From an uncultured Treponema sp. (GTDB lineage: Bacteria > Spirochaetota > Spirochaetia > Treponematales > Treponemataceae): a stretch of 64,000 nt of DNA. The stretch's first letter is position 1, and each line of letters starts with the position of its first letter. This document shows positions 30,607 through 38,775 of the stretch, piece after piece. The notes beneath the pieces were generated by a model. It was not told where the DNA came from. It did no database searches and saw only the letters and a program-made list of their open reading frames with translations. A program made the translations under genes and the position numbers. The stretch lies in assembly GCA_945877425.1 (NCBI GenBank), contig CAMCRZ010000003.1, positions 62,001 to 126,000 on the forward strand, in the 5' to 3' direction.

Positions 30607-31659
30607 ATGAAAAAATCTTTGCTTGCACTTCTTTTTGGATGTGCATTACTTTCAACAGGAGGATGTAAACCTATGGAAAAAACTAATGTAAAAGCTCTTC
30701 AGGGAAAAGAAGGACTTTTTGCTGTTATTAACACTACAAGAGGCGATATTGTACTTGAACTTTATTACAAGCAGACACCTCTTACAGTAACAAATTTTGT
30801 TGGTCTTGCAGAAGGTACACTTGATGCTGCAAACGGTAAGCCTTTTTACGACGGACTTAAGTTTCATCGTGTAATTGCTGATTTTATGATTCAAGGCGGC
30901 GATCCAAAAGGCAACGGAACAGGTGGTCCTGGTTATAAATTTCCTGATGAAATTGTTGATACTTTGAAATTTGATAATCCAGGCGTACTTGCAATGGCAA
31001 ATGCTGGTCCTGGAACTAATGGAAGTCAGTTTTTTATTACTCATGTTAATACAGACTGGTTAAACGGCAAGCACACAATTTTCGGTCATGTTGTTGATAC
31101 AGAAAGTCAAGGCGTTGTAAATGCAGTTCAGCAGAACGATGTAATTAATTCAATTAAGATTTACCGTCTTGGTTCAGAAGCTGAAAAGTTTACAGCTAAA
31201 CAGGAAGATTTTGATAAGCTTAATGCTGAATGTACAGAAAAAATCAAAGCTGCAAAACAGAAAATTCTTAAGGATAAAATTGCAGAAGTAGAAAAGAAAT
31301 ATCCTGATTTTAAGAAAGATGAAAACGGCATTTACTTCAAAATTACAAAAGAAGGTTCTGGAAATAAAGTTGGCTCTAGAAAAAATGTTACTACAGAATA
31401 CAAAGGATATCTTGTAGACGGTCAGGTTTTTGACGGTTCTTCTAAAATGGTTAAAGGCGGACATGAAGCTCTTTCTTTTACAACAGGTGCTGGACAAATG
31501 ATTCCTGGATTTGATCTTATGGTTCAGGATATGAAAGTTGGTGAACAAAGATCATTTATGCTTCCACCTGATTTAGCTTATGGAGAAAATGGTTATCCTG
31601 GAGTAATTCCTGGAAATTCTTACATTGGATTTGATGTTCAGGTTGTTTCTGCCAGATAA
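30607..31659 (+). CDS. Dual-family peptidyl-prolyl isomerase lipoprotein (cyclophilin + FKBP)
   Basis: Lipobox LSTGGCK; cyclophilin [33 protein letters not shown] and [32 protein letters not shown] and [23 protein letters not shown]. Confidence 0.92.
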   Translation: MKKSLLALLFGCALLSTGGCKPMEKTNVKALQGKEGLFAVINTTRGDIVLELYYKQTPLTVTNFVGLAEGTLDAANGKPFYDGLKFHRVIADFMIQGGDPKGNGTGGPGYKFPDEIVDTLKFDNPGVLAMANAGPGTNGSQFFITHVNTDWLNGKHTIFGHVVDTESQGVVNAVQQNDVINSIKIYRLGSEAEKFTAKQEDFDKLNAECTEKIKAAKQKILKDKIAEVEKKYPDFKKDENGIYFKITKEGSGNKVGSRKNVTTEYKGYLVDGQVFDGSSKMVKGGHEALSFTTGAGQMIPGFDLMVQDMKVGEQRSFMLPPDLAYGENGYPGVIPGNSYIGFDVQVVSAR

Positions 31660-31694
31660 TCTATTTCAAGCAGATAAATTCAATTAACAAATAA

Positions 31695-31738
31695 AGTGTA
31701 CTCTATGAATCTAAAAAATTCTGGAGCTACACTTTTTT
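31695..31738 (+). terminator. Terminator-like hairpin
   Basis: AGTGTACTC...GAGCTACACTTTTTT. Confidence 0.6.
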
Positions 31739-31756
31739 ATTTTAGTTTCACTTATT

Positions 31757-34141
31757 ATGTTTAAGTTTCCGCAAGAAATTGAAGATTTACCGATTTACTC
31801 TTCTCTAAACTCAATTTGCGAAAAAATATTGCACTCACCTTCACGCTTTTTAATTCTAACAGCTGAAACTGGTGCCGGAAAATCAACTGCATTACCGATT
31901 GCCTTGCTGAATAATTTTAGCGGTAACATTGTTATGGTTGAGCCAAGACGCATTGCAGCAGTTAATATTGCCGAAAGAGTTTCGTATCTTATTGGTGAAA
32001 AAACAGGTGAAACTTGCGGTTATGCAATACATTTGGAAAATAAAACTTCTGAAAAAACACGCTTTACTGCAGTAACTGATGCTGTTCTTACAAAAAAACT
32101 TCAGGCAAATCCTTTACTTGATGATATAAATGTTATTGTCATAGATGAATTTCACGAAAGATCAGCTTATAATGATTTAAATATGGCTTTTCTGATGGAA
32201 ACAATGTCTTTAAGGGAAGATTTGTTTGTTGTTATTATGTCTGCAACTATAAACACAATTAAGCTGAAATCTTATCTTGAAAAAACTATGGGCACAGATT
32301 CTGTACCTGTTATCAGCATTTCTGGCAAACTGTATCCCGTAAAAATAGATTATAATGGTTACAGTTCAATAAAATCTGTTGTATTAAATGAAATAAACTG
32401 TTTAAATAACGGAAGCGTGTTGATATTTTTGCCTGGAATCAGTGAAATCAGGAAACTTAAGAATGAACTTTCACAGGATACAGATTGTGACATACTTGTT
32501 CTTCATAGTTCTGTACCCATTGAAGAGCAAAAGCAAATTCTTAGCAAATCTAAAACCAAGCGGATAATTTTAAGCAGTGCAATTGCAGAAACTTCCCTTA
32601 CTGTTCCAGACGTTAAAGTTGTAATCGACAGCGGTGAAAGCAGATATAATTTGTTTAATTCAAATTTAGGAATGAACACGCTTATTACACGCAGAATTTC
32701 AGAATTTAATGCAAAACAGCGGACTGGTCGTGCCGGAAGAACTTCTTCGGGAAAATGCATCCGCTTATGGAATGAAAATGAGCTGCTTCTTGAAGAAATT
32801 CCGCCTGAAATTTTACGTGCAGACTTAACTGATATAGTTTTAGAATGTGCTGAATGGGGAAATCTTGAGCTGGACAAAATCAATTTCCTTGATAAACCGA
32901 ATATTTCTAACTGGAAAAATGCAGTATTGCTTTTGGAAGAGTTAAACTGCCTTAAAAACAATAAGATAACAAATCTTGGTCAGCTTTGTCTTGAATTAGG
33001 ATTAGGCGTAAGGCTTGGTTGTGTTGTTTTAAGCGGTTTATCCACAGGTAATATTGAGTTATCCACAGGTTGTGCATTAAATTTTATACACAACAGCGGC
33101 TCTTCTTTGAACAGTACGGAAAAATGGGCTTCTAAAGTGAATTTAAGGGTACAGAAAATTGCTAAAAGGGCACAGAATTTACAGCTTTTTCCTGCAGAAT
33201 TCACACACTTTTCCACAGGTTGTGCACTTCTTTGTGGATTTCCTGACCGATTTGCACAGAGAGTTTCTGAAAATAAAAATGAATATCAGTTTCCGTCTGG
33301 AAGAATTGCTCAAATTGCAAAAGAATTAAGCTCTTATCCTTTATACATAGTTTGCCCCAACGTTTTAAGCGGTGAACGGATTGGTAAAATATTTGAATAT
33401 GAAGTTTTGACTGCAGAAGAAGCAGCTGAGTTTCTAAAAAATAAGGCCGAAACTTATGTAAAAGTCTTTTTTCTGGAACATTCTGATAAAAGTTCAATTC
33501 AAAAAGTTGAATATAAAGCTTACGGAAAAATTATACTTAGCCAGAAAAAACTGAAATGTTCTTATGCTGATTATATAAAGGCTGTTTGTTCTGCTGTATC
33601 TGAAAAAGGCTTAAACTTTCTGCCTTTATCTAAAAAAAGTGAAAATTTTCTGTTAAGGGTACAGTTTTACATTGAAAATATGGGTACAGATTTAGAAGAT
33701 CTTTCCGATAAGTTCAAAAATCTTGCCCAAAATGCAGAAGAATGGTTAATCCCTTTTTTGCCGGAAGGAAATCATTTGAACGAAGAAAGTGTTTTTCAAG
33801 GATTGTTCTGGTATTTAGATGGCGAAAATGTTATAAAAAAAGTTCCTGCTGAAATTGTTCTGGAAAACGGGAAAAAGCGTAAACTTATTTACGAAAAAGT
33901 AAACGGAACAATAACACCTGTTTTGGAAATAATTATTCAGCATATTTTCGGCTGCTTTACTACTCCAGAAGTTTGCGGAAAAAAGGTGCTGTTAAAACTG
34001 CTTTCTCCAGCAAGGTGTCCTCTTCAAATTACAGATGATTTAGAAAGTTTTTGGAAAACTACCTGGAATGATATTTGTAAAGAAATGAAAGGCCGCTATC
34101 CAAAACATAACTGGAATTATAAAATAGTTACAGATGAATAA
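31757..34141 (+). CDS. hrpB: ATP-dependent helicase HrpB
   Basis: LTAETGAGKSTALPIALL; DEFHERS; QRTGRAGRTSSGKCIRLW; C-terminal HrpB-type region. Confidence 0.88.
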   Translation: MFKFPQEIEDLPIYSSLNSICEKILHSPSRFLILTAETGAGKSTALPIALLNNFSGNIVMVEPRRIAAVNIAERVSYLIGEKTGETCGYAIHLENKTSEKTRFTAVTDAVLTKKLQANPLLDDINVIVIDEFHERSAYNDLNMAFLMETMSLREDLFVVIMSATINTIKLKSYLEKTMGTDSVPVISISGKLYPVKIDYNGYSSIKSVVLNEINCLNNGSVLIFLPGISEIRKLKNELSQDTDCDILVLHSSVPIEEQKQILSKSKTKRIILSSAIAETSLTVPDVKVVIDSGESRYNLFNSNLGMNTLITRRISEFNAKQRTGRAGRTSSGKCIRLWNENELLLEEIPPEILRADLTDIVLECAEWGNLELDKINFLDKPNISNWKNAVLLLEELNCLKNNKITNLGQLCLELGLGVRLGCVVLSGLSTGNIELSTGCALNFIHNSGSSLNSTEKWASKVNLRVQKIAKRAQNLQLFPAEFTHFSTGCALLCGFPDRFAQRVSENKNEYQFPSGRIAQIAKELSSYPLYIVCPNVLSGERIGKIFEYEVLTAEEAAEFLKNKAETYVKVFFLEHSDKSSIQKVEYKAYGKIILSQKKLKCSYADYIKAVCSAVSEKGLNFLPLSKKSENFLLRVQFYIENMGTDLEDLSDKFKNLAQNAEEWLIPFLPEGNHLNEESVFQGLFWYLDGENVIKKVPAEIVLENGKKRKLIYEKVNGTITPVLEIIIQHIFGCFTTPEVCGKKVLLKLLSPARCPLQITDDLESFWKTTWNDICKEMKGRYPKHNWNYKIVTDE
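33038..33217 (+). other. DnaA-box-like cluster inside hrpB coding sequence
   Basis: TTATCCACAGG at 33038 and 33059, TTTTCCACAGG at 33209. Confidence 0.4.
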
Positions 34142-34156
34142 AAAGAGGTACAGATT

Positions 34157-34693
34157 ATGGGTACAGATGCTTTAAATATGAAAATCAGGAATGCTGTAAT
34201 TGAAGATATTGATGAAATTATGAGACTTGAGCAGGAAGCCTTTATTGAAGAAATTCAGGAAGAAAGAAAAGTATTTCTTGAACGAATAAAGGTTTTTCCG
34301 GAAGGCTTTTTTATTTTAGAAGATGAAACCGGCAATATAAGTGGATATTTTTCTTCAGAACTGTGGAATTCTTATCCAGAATCCGAAGAAAGTTTTAAAC
34401 TTGGACATTCTGCATCCAGCAGTCATAAAAAAACGGGTACAGTTTTATACATTAGTTCTATTGCACTGGGAAATTCTTTAAGAGGCAAAGGAATGGGCAC
34501 AGTTTTCTTTGAAAAGTGTGTAGAAAAAATAAAAGAAACAAATAATCAGCTTAAGGGTACAGTTTTAATTGTTAATGAAAAATGGGAAAAGGCACGTCAT
34601 ATTTACAAAAAGTTCGGTTATTCTGAATATAAAACTCTGGAAATGTTTTTTCCTGATGGAAACGGAATTTTAATGAAAAAAATGTTTGAATAA
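34157..34693 (+). CDS. GNAT family N-acetyltransferase
   Basis: IRNAVIEDIDEIMRLEQEAF; LYISSIALGNSLRGKGMGTVFFEKCV. Confidence 0.85.
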   Translation: MGTDALNMKIRNAVIEDIDEIMRLEQEAFIEEIQEERKVFLERIKVFPEGFFILEDETGNISGYFSSELWNSYPESEESFKLGHSASSSHKKTGTVLYISSIALGNSLRGKGMGTVFFEKCVEKIKETNNQLKGTVLIVNEKWEKARHIYKKFGYSEYKTLEMFFPDGNGILMKKMFE

Positions 34694-34738
34694 TATAGTT
34701 TTGTTTTATTAAAATGGTATAATTGGCTGGGTAATAAG

Positions 34739-35509
34739 ATGACAAAAAAACAATTTGAAGCATTTGAAAAGTTTCGGTCTGAATATAAAAAACTGTGCAT
34801 GCAGTGGAATGTTTGCAAAGAAGAATTGCAGGTTTTACAGAAAAAAGCTGCTGAAAAAGACACTCCGGAATATTCTCTGGAAAATGCAGTAGTTTACAAT
34901 GTTGATTACGATAAAATCACTGAAAAAGACGAAATTCATCTTATTGTTATAGGCGATAATCCTGGCAAAGAAGAACAGTTTAATAAAAATCAGAGGTTTC
35001 TTGTTGGTCAAAGTGGACGAATAGCAGAAGGATTTTTTGCACGAAATCCAGAGTTAAAGACTGATTTTAGGAAAAACGTTATTATAATGAATAAAACGCC
35101 TGTTCATACAGCTAAAACTGCACATTTGAAATATCTTTTAAAAAATGGATCTAAAGAAATTCAAGACTTAATAAAAGAAAGTCAGATTAAAATGGCTGTA
35201 ATGGCAGCAGAGTTTCATCAGGTTTTAGTGGAAAATGCAGACGAAAACGCAATGCTTCCGGAATTATGGCTGGTTGGTTATAGTGAACTTAAAAAGAAAG
35301 GAATATTTGAACTTTACAGAGAAGAGTTTAAAAATGCATATAAAGATAAAACTAACGAATGGTCGTATGTTTTTGTATACCAGCATTTTTCTATGAACAG
35401 GTTTATTGCAGATTTAAATAGTTATAGAGCAGAAAATCAATCTGAAAGCCTTAAATCTGCACTGAAAAAAATAGGATTAAAGCATAAAAAAGAAATATTT
35501 GAACAATAA
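34739..35509 (+). CDS. Hypothetical protein, uracil-DNA-glycosylase-superfamily-like
   Basis: IVIGDNPGKEEQFNKNQRFLVGQSGRIAEGFF resembles UDG family 4/5 motif 1 (GxxPGxxE...FVGxxGxxL); later VYQHFSMNRF could be motif 2. Confidence 0.5.
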   Translation: MTKKQFEAFEKFRSEYKKLCMQWNVCKEELQVLQKKAAEKDTPEYSLENAVVYNVDYDKITEKDEIHLIVIGDNPGKEEQFNKNQRFLVGQSGRIAEGFFARNPELKTDFRKNVIIMNKTPVHTAKTAHLKYLLKNGSKEIQDLIKESQIKMAVMAAEFHQVLVENADENAMLPELWLVGYSELKKKGIFELYREEFKNAYKDKTNEWSYVFVYQHFSMNRFIADLNSYRAENQSESLKSALKKIGLKHKKEIFEQ

Positions 35510-35551
35510 ATTATGACTAGCGCTCGGTCGTTAGTTAGTGTGAGGTGTTTT

Positions 35552-36463
35552 ATGAATGTTAGAGTTTTTGAAGTACCGCTTGATTATGGTGGAAGACGTC
35601 ATGGAAGTGATATGGGACCTTCTGCAATTCGTCTTGCTGGCTTGAGGAATAAAATAGAAAGTCTTGGCCATAACGTTTCTGCCTGTTCAAATTCATTTCA
35701 TATTTTGCCTCAGGAATATGTAGAGTCAGGTGATAATCCTAAAGCAAAGTATTTACAACCGATTGTTAGTTCTTGTACAGAACTGGCTTCAGAAGTAGAA
35801 AAATCAATCAATGCAGGAGAATTTCCTTTAGTTTTAGGTGGTGACCATTCGATAGTTTTAGGAACGATTGCCGGTTTAAGTGCAAATTATAAGAAAACTA
35901 ACGAACGTTTGGGTGTTTTATACGTTGATGCTCATGGCGATTTTAATACAGCTGAAACTTCTCCAACAGGAAATATTCATGGAGAATGTCTTGCTGCAAG
36001 TGCCGGCTTTGGTTTAGATGAACTTGTAAACCTTTACTTTGACGGACAGAAAGTTGATCCTAAAAACATTTGCTATTTTGGTGTACGTGATTTAGATGCT
36101 GGCGAAAGAGAACTGATGCATAAAGCAGGTGTTACAGTGTTTACAGTTAGCGACATTGACAGGCTTGGTTTGGCAGACGTTGTAAAGAAAGTTAAGCTGT
36201 TCTTTAAAACCCATTGCGATGTTGTTCACATAAGCTTTGATATGGACAGTTTGGATCCAAGTGTTGCTCCGGGAACAGGTGTTCCAGTGCCGGGCGGATT
36301 AACTTACAGAGAAGCACTTCTCTTAATGGAAGAAATGAATAATCTTGGAATAGTAAAGTCCATGGAAGTTGTTGAAGTAAATCCAATTCTTGACATTAGA
36401 AATGCAACTGCAACAATGGCTGTAAACTTAATAGGAAGAATTCTGGGAGAAAAGATTTTCTAA
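35552..36463 (+). CDS. Arginase/agmatinase/formimidoylglutamase family protein
   Basis: LGGDHSIVLG, YVDAHGDFN, SFDMDSLDPSVAPGTGVPVPGGLT. Track starts at 35513; ATG at 35552 (MNVRVFEVPLDYGGRRHGSDMGP) with aggtg upstream is the likely start. Confidence 0.9.
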   Translation: MNVRVFEVPLDYGGRRHGSDMGPSAIRLAGLRNKIESLGHNVSACSNSFHILPQEYVESGDNPKAKYLQPIVSSCTELASEVEKSINAGEFPLVLGGDHSIVLGTIAGLSANYKKTNERLGVLYVDAHGDFNTAETSPTGNIHGECLAASAGFGLDELVNLYFDGQKVDPKNICYFGVRDLDAGERELMHKAGVTVFTVSDIDRLGLADVVKKVKLFFKTHCDVVHISFDMDSLDPSVAPGTGVPVPGGLTYREALLLMEEMNNLGIVKSMEVVEVNPILDIRNATATMAVNLIGRILGEKIF

Positions 36464-36467
36464 AAGT

Positions 36468-37805
36468 TTAAATGTTTTCTATATTGGTCAAATAGTTTAA
36501 GAGTTTACCCTTCAGAATAAAATCGGTAAGCGCAATTTGCTCAATATAGGAAATAGACGATTCAACAAAATCAAATTTCTGGTGAAATTCCTCTGAAAGC
36601 GGTTTTGGCAGAACCATAAATGCTGTACTTAAACCTTTGCAAAGTAAATCCTTAAAAGAACAGATGTAAATAATCTTTTCAGTTTTGTCTTTGCTTTTTA
36701 AAGTCGGACTGGCATCTAAATTAGTTTGAGTGTCTTGCTCTATTATATAATGATAATCTACAGCATTTACCCAATCCATTAACTCTTTATCATGCTCTTC
36801 AATGTCACAAAGCGGATTGTCTGTGTAAAAATAATCTTGAGTAGTTTTGTACAAAATATTTGCGCCAGAAGTAGACAGATAATTTATGTTTATGCCGGAA
36901 TCATCTTCTGGAACTTCCTTAACACAAGCGTTCAGCATCTGGAAAAGCTTTTTCTCGTAAGAATATGAATCTTCTTTTATAGCGATAGTTGGTTTGGAAG
37001 AAAAACTGCCTGTTTCCGAAGCCCGTTCTGCAAGGTGAAGCAGCCCTTTTCCTTCAGTTTGTTTAGGAATACTCAGCTTACTTAAATGCAGCAGGTAATA
37101 AAAAATGATTTCTATGTTTGAAGCAACAATTATTTGCGAAGGATTTATGTCGATTTTGCGGAACTTAAAAAGAAAAGCTGAAAGTGCAACACGAAGATTT
37201 TCATCTCCAAAGTTACCGTTTTTTGAATACAGTTTTACATTGTTTTCGTTAATGGCGTATTTGTAAGATTCAAGCAAATCAGGATAAAAGCAGGGAGTTT
37301 TAGAATTTGATTCTTTGGAAGAGTCTATATAAACATCACCTGAATTCGTAATGATTTTATTTTCCTTCTTTAAGCCTGATTTAAAATCGTCAATATGAGG
37401 AATGTGAAAGTAGCCTTTTCTCTCGATTGTTGACGTAAAGGGTACAGATTGAATGGTATCAGTTTTTAAATCTGTATCCTTGTTTTGTTTAATGATGCTT
37501 TCAACTGTGGGAATTATTTCTTCATCTTTTTGAGTAACCGGCTGAATTTCCGGAATTTCTTCATTGGGATTCTTTACGAAAAATCCGCTTTTTGGAAGAG
37601 AATATATATAACCGCTTTTTTCAAGCTCTTCGTAAGTCTTTTTTATAGTGTTTTTACTGATTTTAAGTCTGTTAGATAAATCTCTTATGGAAGGAAGCTT
37701 AGTTCCAGTGGGTACAGAATTATTTTTAATGGATACAGTTATCTGATTGTAGAGCTGCTTGTATAATTTGACTTTACTGTTAAAATCTAAATTGAATTGT
37801 TCCAT
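36468..37805 (-). CDS. GntR-family (MocR/PdxR-like) transcriptional regulator with degenerate aminotransferase-like domain
   Basis: wHTH YKQLYNQITVSIKNNSVPTGTKLPSIRDLSNRLKISKNTIKKTYEELEKSGYIY; C-terminal FKDLLCKGLSTAFMVLP aligns with the MocR SFSKxLxPGLRxGYMVLP region. Confidence 0.75.
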   Translation of the reverse strand: MEQFNLDFNSKVKLYKQLYNQITVSIKNNSVPTGTKLPSIRDLSNRLKISKNTIKKTYEELEKSGYIYSLPKSGFFVKNPNEEIPEIQPVTQKDEEIIPTVESIIKQNKDTDLKTDTIQSVPFTSTIERKGYFHIPHIDDFKSGLKKENKIITNSGDVYIDSSKESNSKTPCFYPDLLESYKYAINENNVKLYSKNGNFGDENLRVALSAFLFKFRKIDINPSQIIVASNIEIIFYYLLHLSKLSIPKQTEGKGLLHLAERASETGSFSSKPTIAIKEDSYSYEKKLFQMLNACVKEVPEDDSGININYLSTSGANILYKTTQDYFYTDNPLCDIEEHDKELMDWVNAVDYHYIIEQDTQTNLDASPTLKSKDKTEKIIYICSFKDLLCKGLSTAFMVLPKPLSEEFHQKFDFVESSISYIEQIALTDFILKGKLLNYLTNIENI

Positions 37806-37889
37806 TTAAAAATACTCCAATGGGTACAGATTTTATATAATTATAAGTGTATCTTTTAAAAAAATCAAATTTTCTTTAAGCAATTGCAT

Positions 37890-38684
37890 TTATTTAGTTA
37901 AATCTGCCGGATAATCTACAGGCGTAATTCCAAGAGAAAGTGCAAAATCTTTTGCCTGAAGTTTGTTTTTTATAACATCAGCTGGGTTGTGAGCGTCGCT
38001 GTTACAGATGATTTTTACATTTTCATCTGCAGCCATTTGCCAGAATTCCAGGTATGGATACTGAAAACGCTCGCCTTTAGAGGTTAAAAGCTTATTCCGA
38101 TGCATTCCAAGTCCGTTTATTTCAAGGGGAATATCAAAAGTTTTAGCTGCCTGAATTATTGCTTTAGCCATAGATTTTGACTGAGAGTCCCATTCTTTAT
38201 AACCTGCCATAAATAAATCAGGGTGTGCTACGAAAGAAAAAATGCCACTTTCCATTCCTTGAATAAGCTGGTCTGTGTAAGCGTTTAAAAGCGAAGTTTC
38301 CTTTACGTTCAAAATATAAATATGCTGATTGTTTACTGTAACCCAATGAGGTCCTAAAGCTAAATATTGCGCTCCGTGTTTTTCCTTTAATTCAACGTAC
38401 CATTCTTTTATGCTGTAATCCCATTCACATTCATAACCAGTGTAAACCGGGAAGTTTGCAATTTGTTTTGCCTGAGAAATCCATTCTAGATAAACTGGAA
38501 TTTCTTCTTTAGACATTCTGATATCCTGCCAGTAATCGTAAAAGTTTTCCGGATAAGGACAATGATCGCTGAAACCAAGACAAGTGCAGTTTTGCGAATT
38601 TGCAATCTTTACATAATCGTAAGGTGAACCGAAAGCGTGTTTGCAAAGTTGAGTGTGTGTATGAAAATTAGTAAGTTCTTGCAT
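37890..38684 (-). CDS. PHP-domain phosphoesterase (histidinol-phosphatase-like)
   Basis: NFHTHTQLCKHAFG; GFSDHCPYPE; GYECEWDYS; ICNSDAHNPADV. Confidence 0.85.
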   Translation of the reverse strand: MQELTNFHTHTQLCKHAFGSPYDYVKIANSQNCTCLGFSDHCPYPENFYDYWQDIRMSKEEIPVYLEWISQAKQIANFPVYTGYECEWDYSIKEWYVELKEKHGAQYLALGPHWVTVNNQHIYILNVKETSLLNAYTDQLIQGMESGIFSFVAHPDLFMAGYKEWDSQSKSMAKAIIQAAKTFDIPLEINGLGMHRNKLLTSKGERFQYPYLEFWQMAADENVKIICNSDAHNPADVIKNKLQAKDFALSLGITPVDYPADLTK

Positions 38685-38724
38685 AATTAAATTTTAAGTC
38701 AGGCTGTTTCAAGTTAGAAAAAAA

Positions 38725-38750
38725 ATCCCTCCGAATTTCTTCAGAGGGAT
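38725..38750 (-). terminator. Terminator downstream of ppdK
   Basis: Minus strand ATCCCTCT...GGAGGGATTTTTTTT. Confidence 0.75.
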
Positions 38751-38775
38751 TAAACTTAAGAGAAAGAAACTTTAA

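Noticed and set aside
30652-31548. Minus-strand ORFs antisense to the PPIase gene
   Set aside because: Cys/Phe/Lys/Ser-rich translations that mirror the coding strand; no domain or RBS evidence.
32503-33497. Minus-strand ORFs inside hrpB
   Set aside because: Shadow ORFs of the helicase frame.
35513-35551. N-terminal extension MTSARSLVSVRCF of the arginase-family ORF
   Set aside because: Arginase homology starts at the internal ATG (35552), which has a better RBS; the extension looks like 5' UTR.
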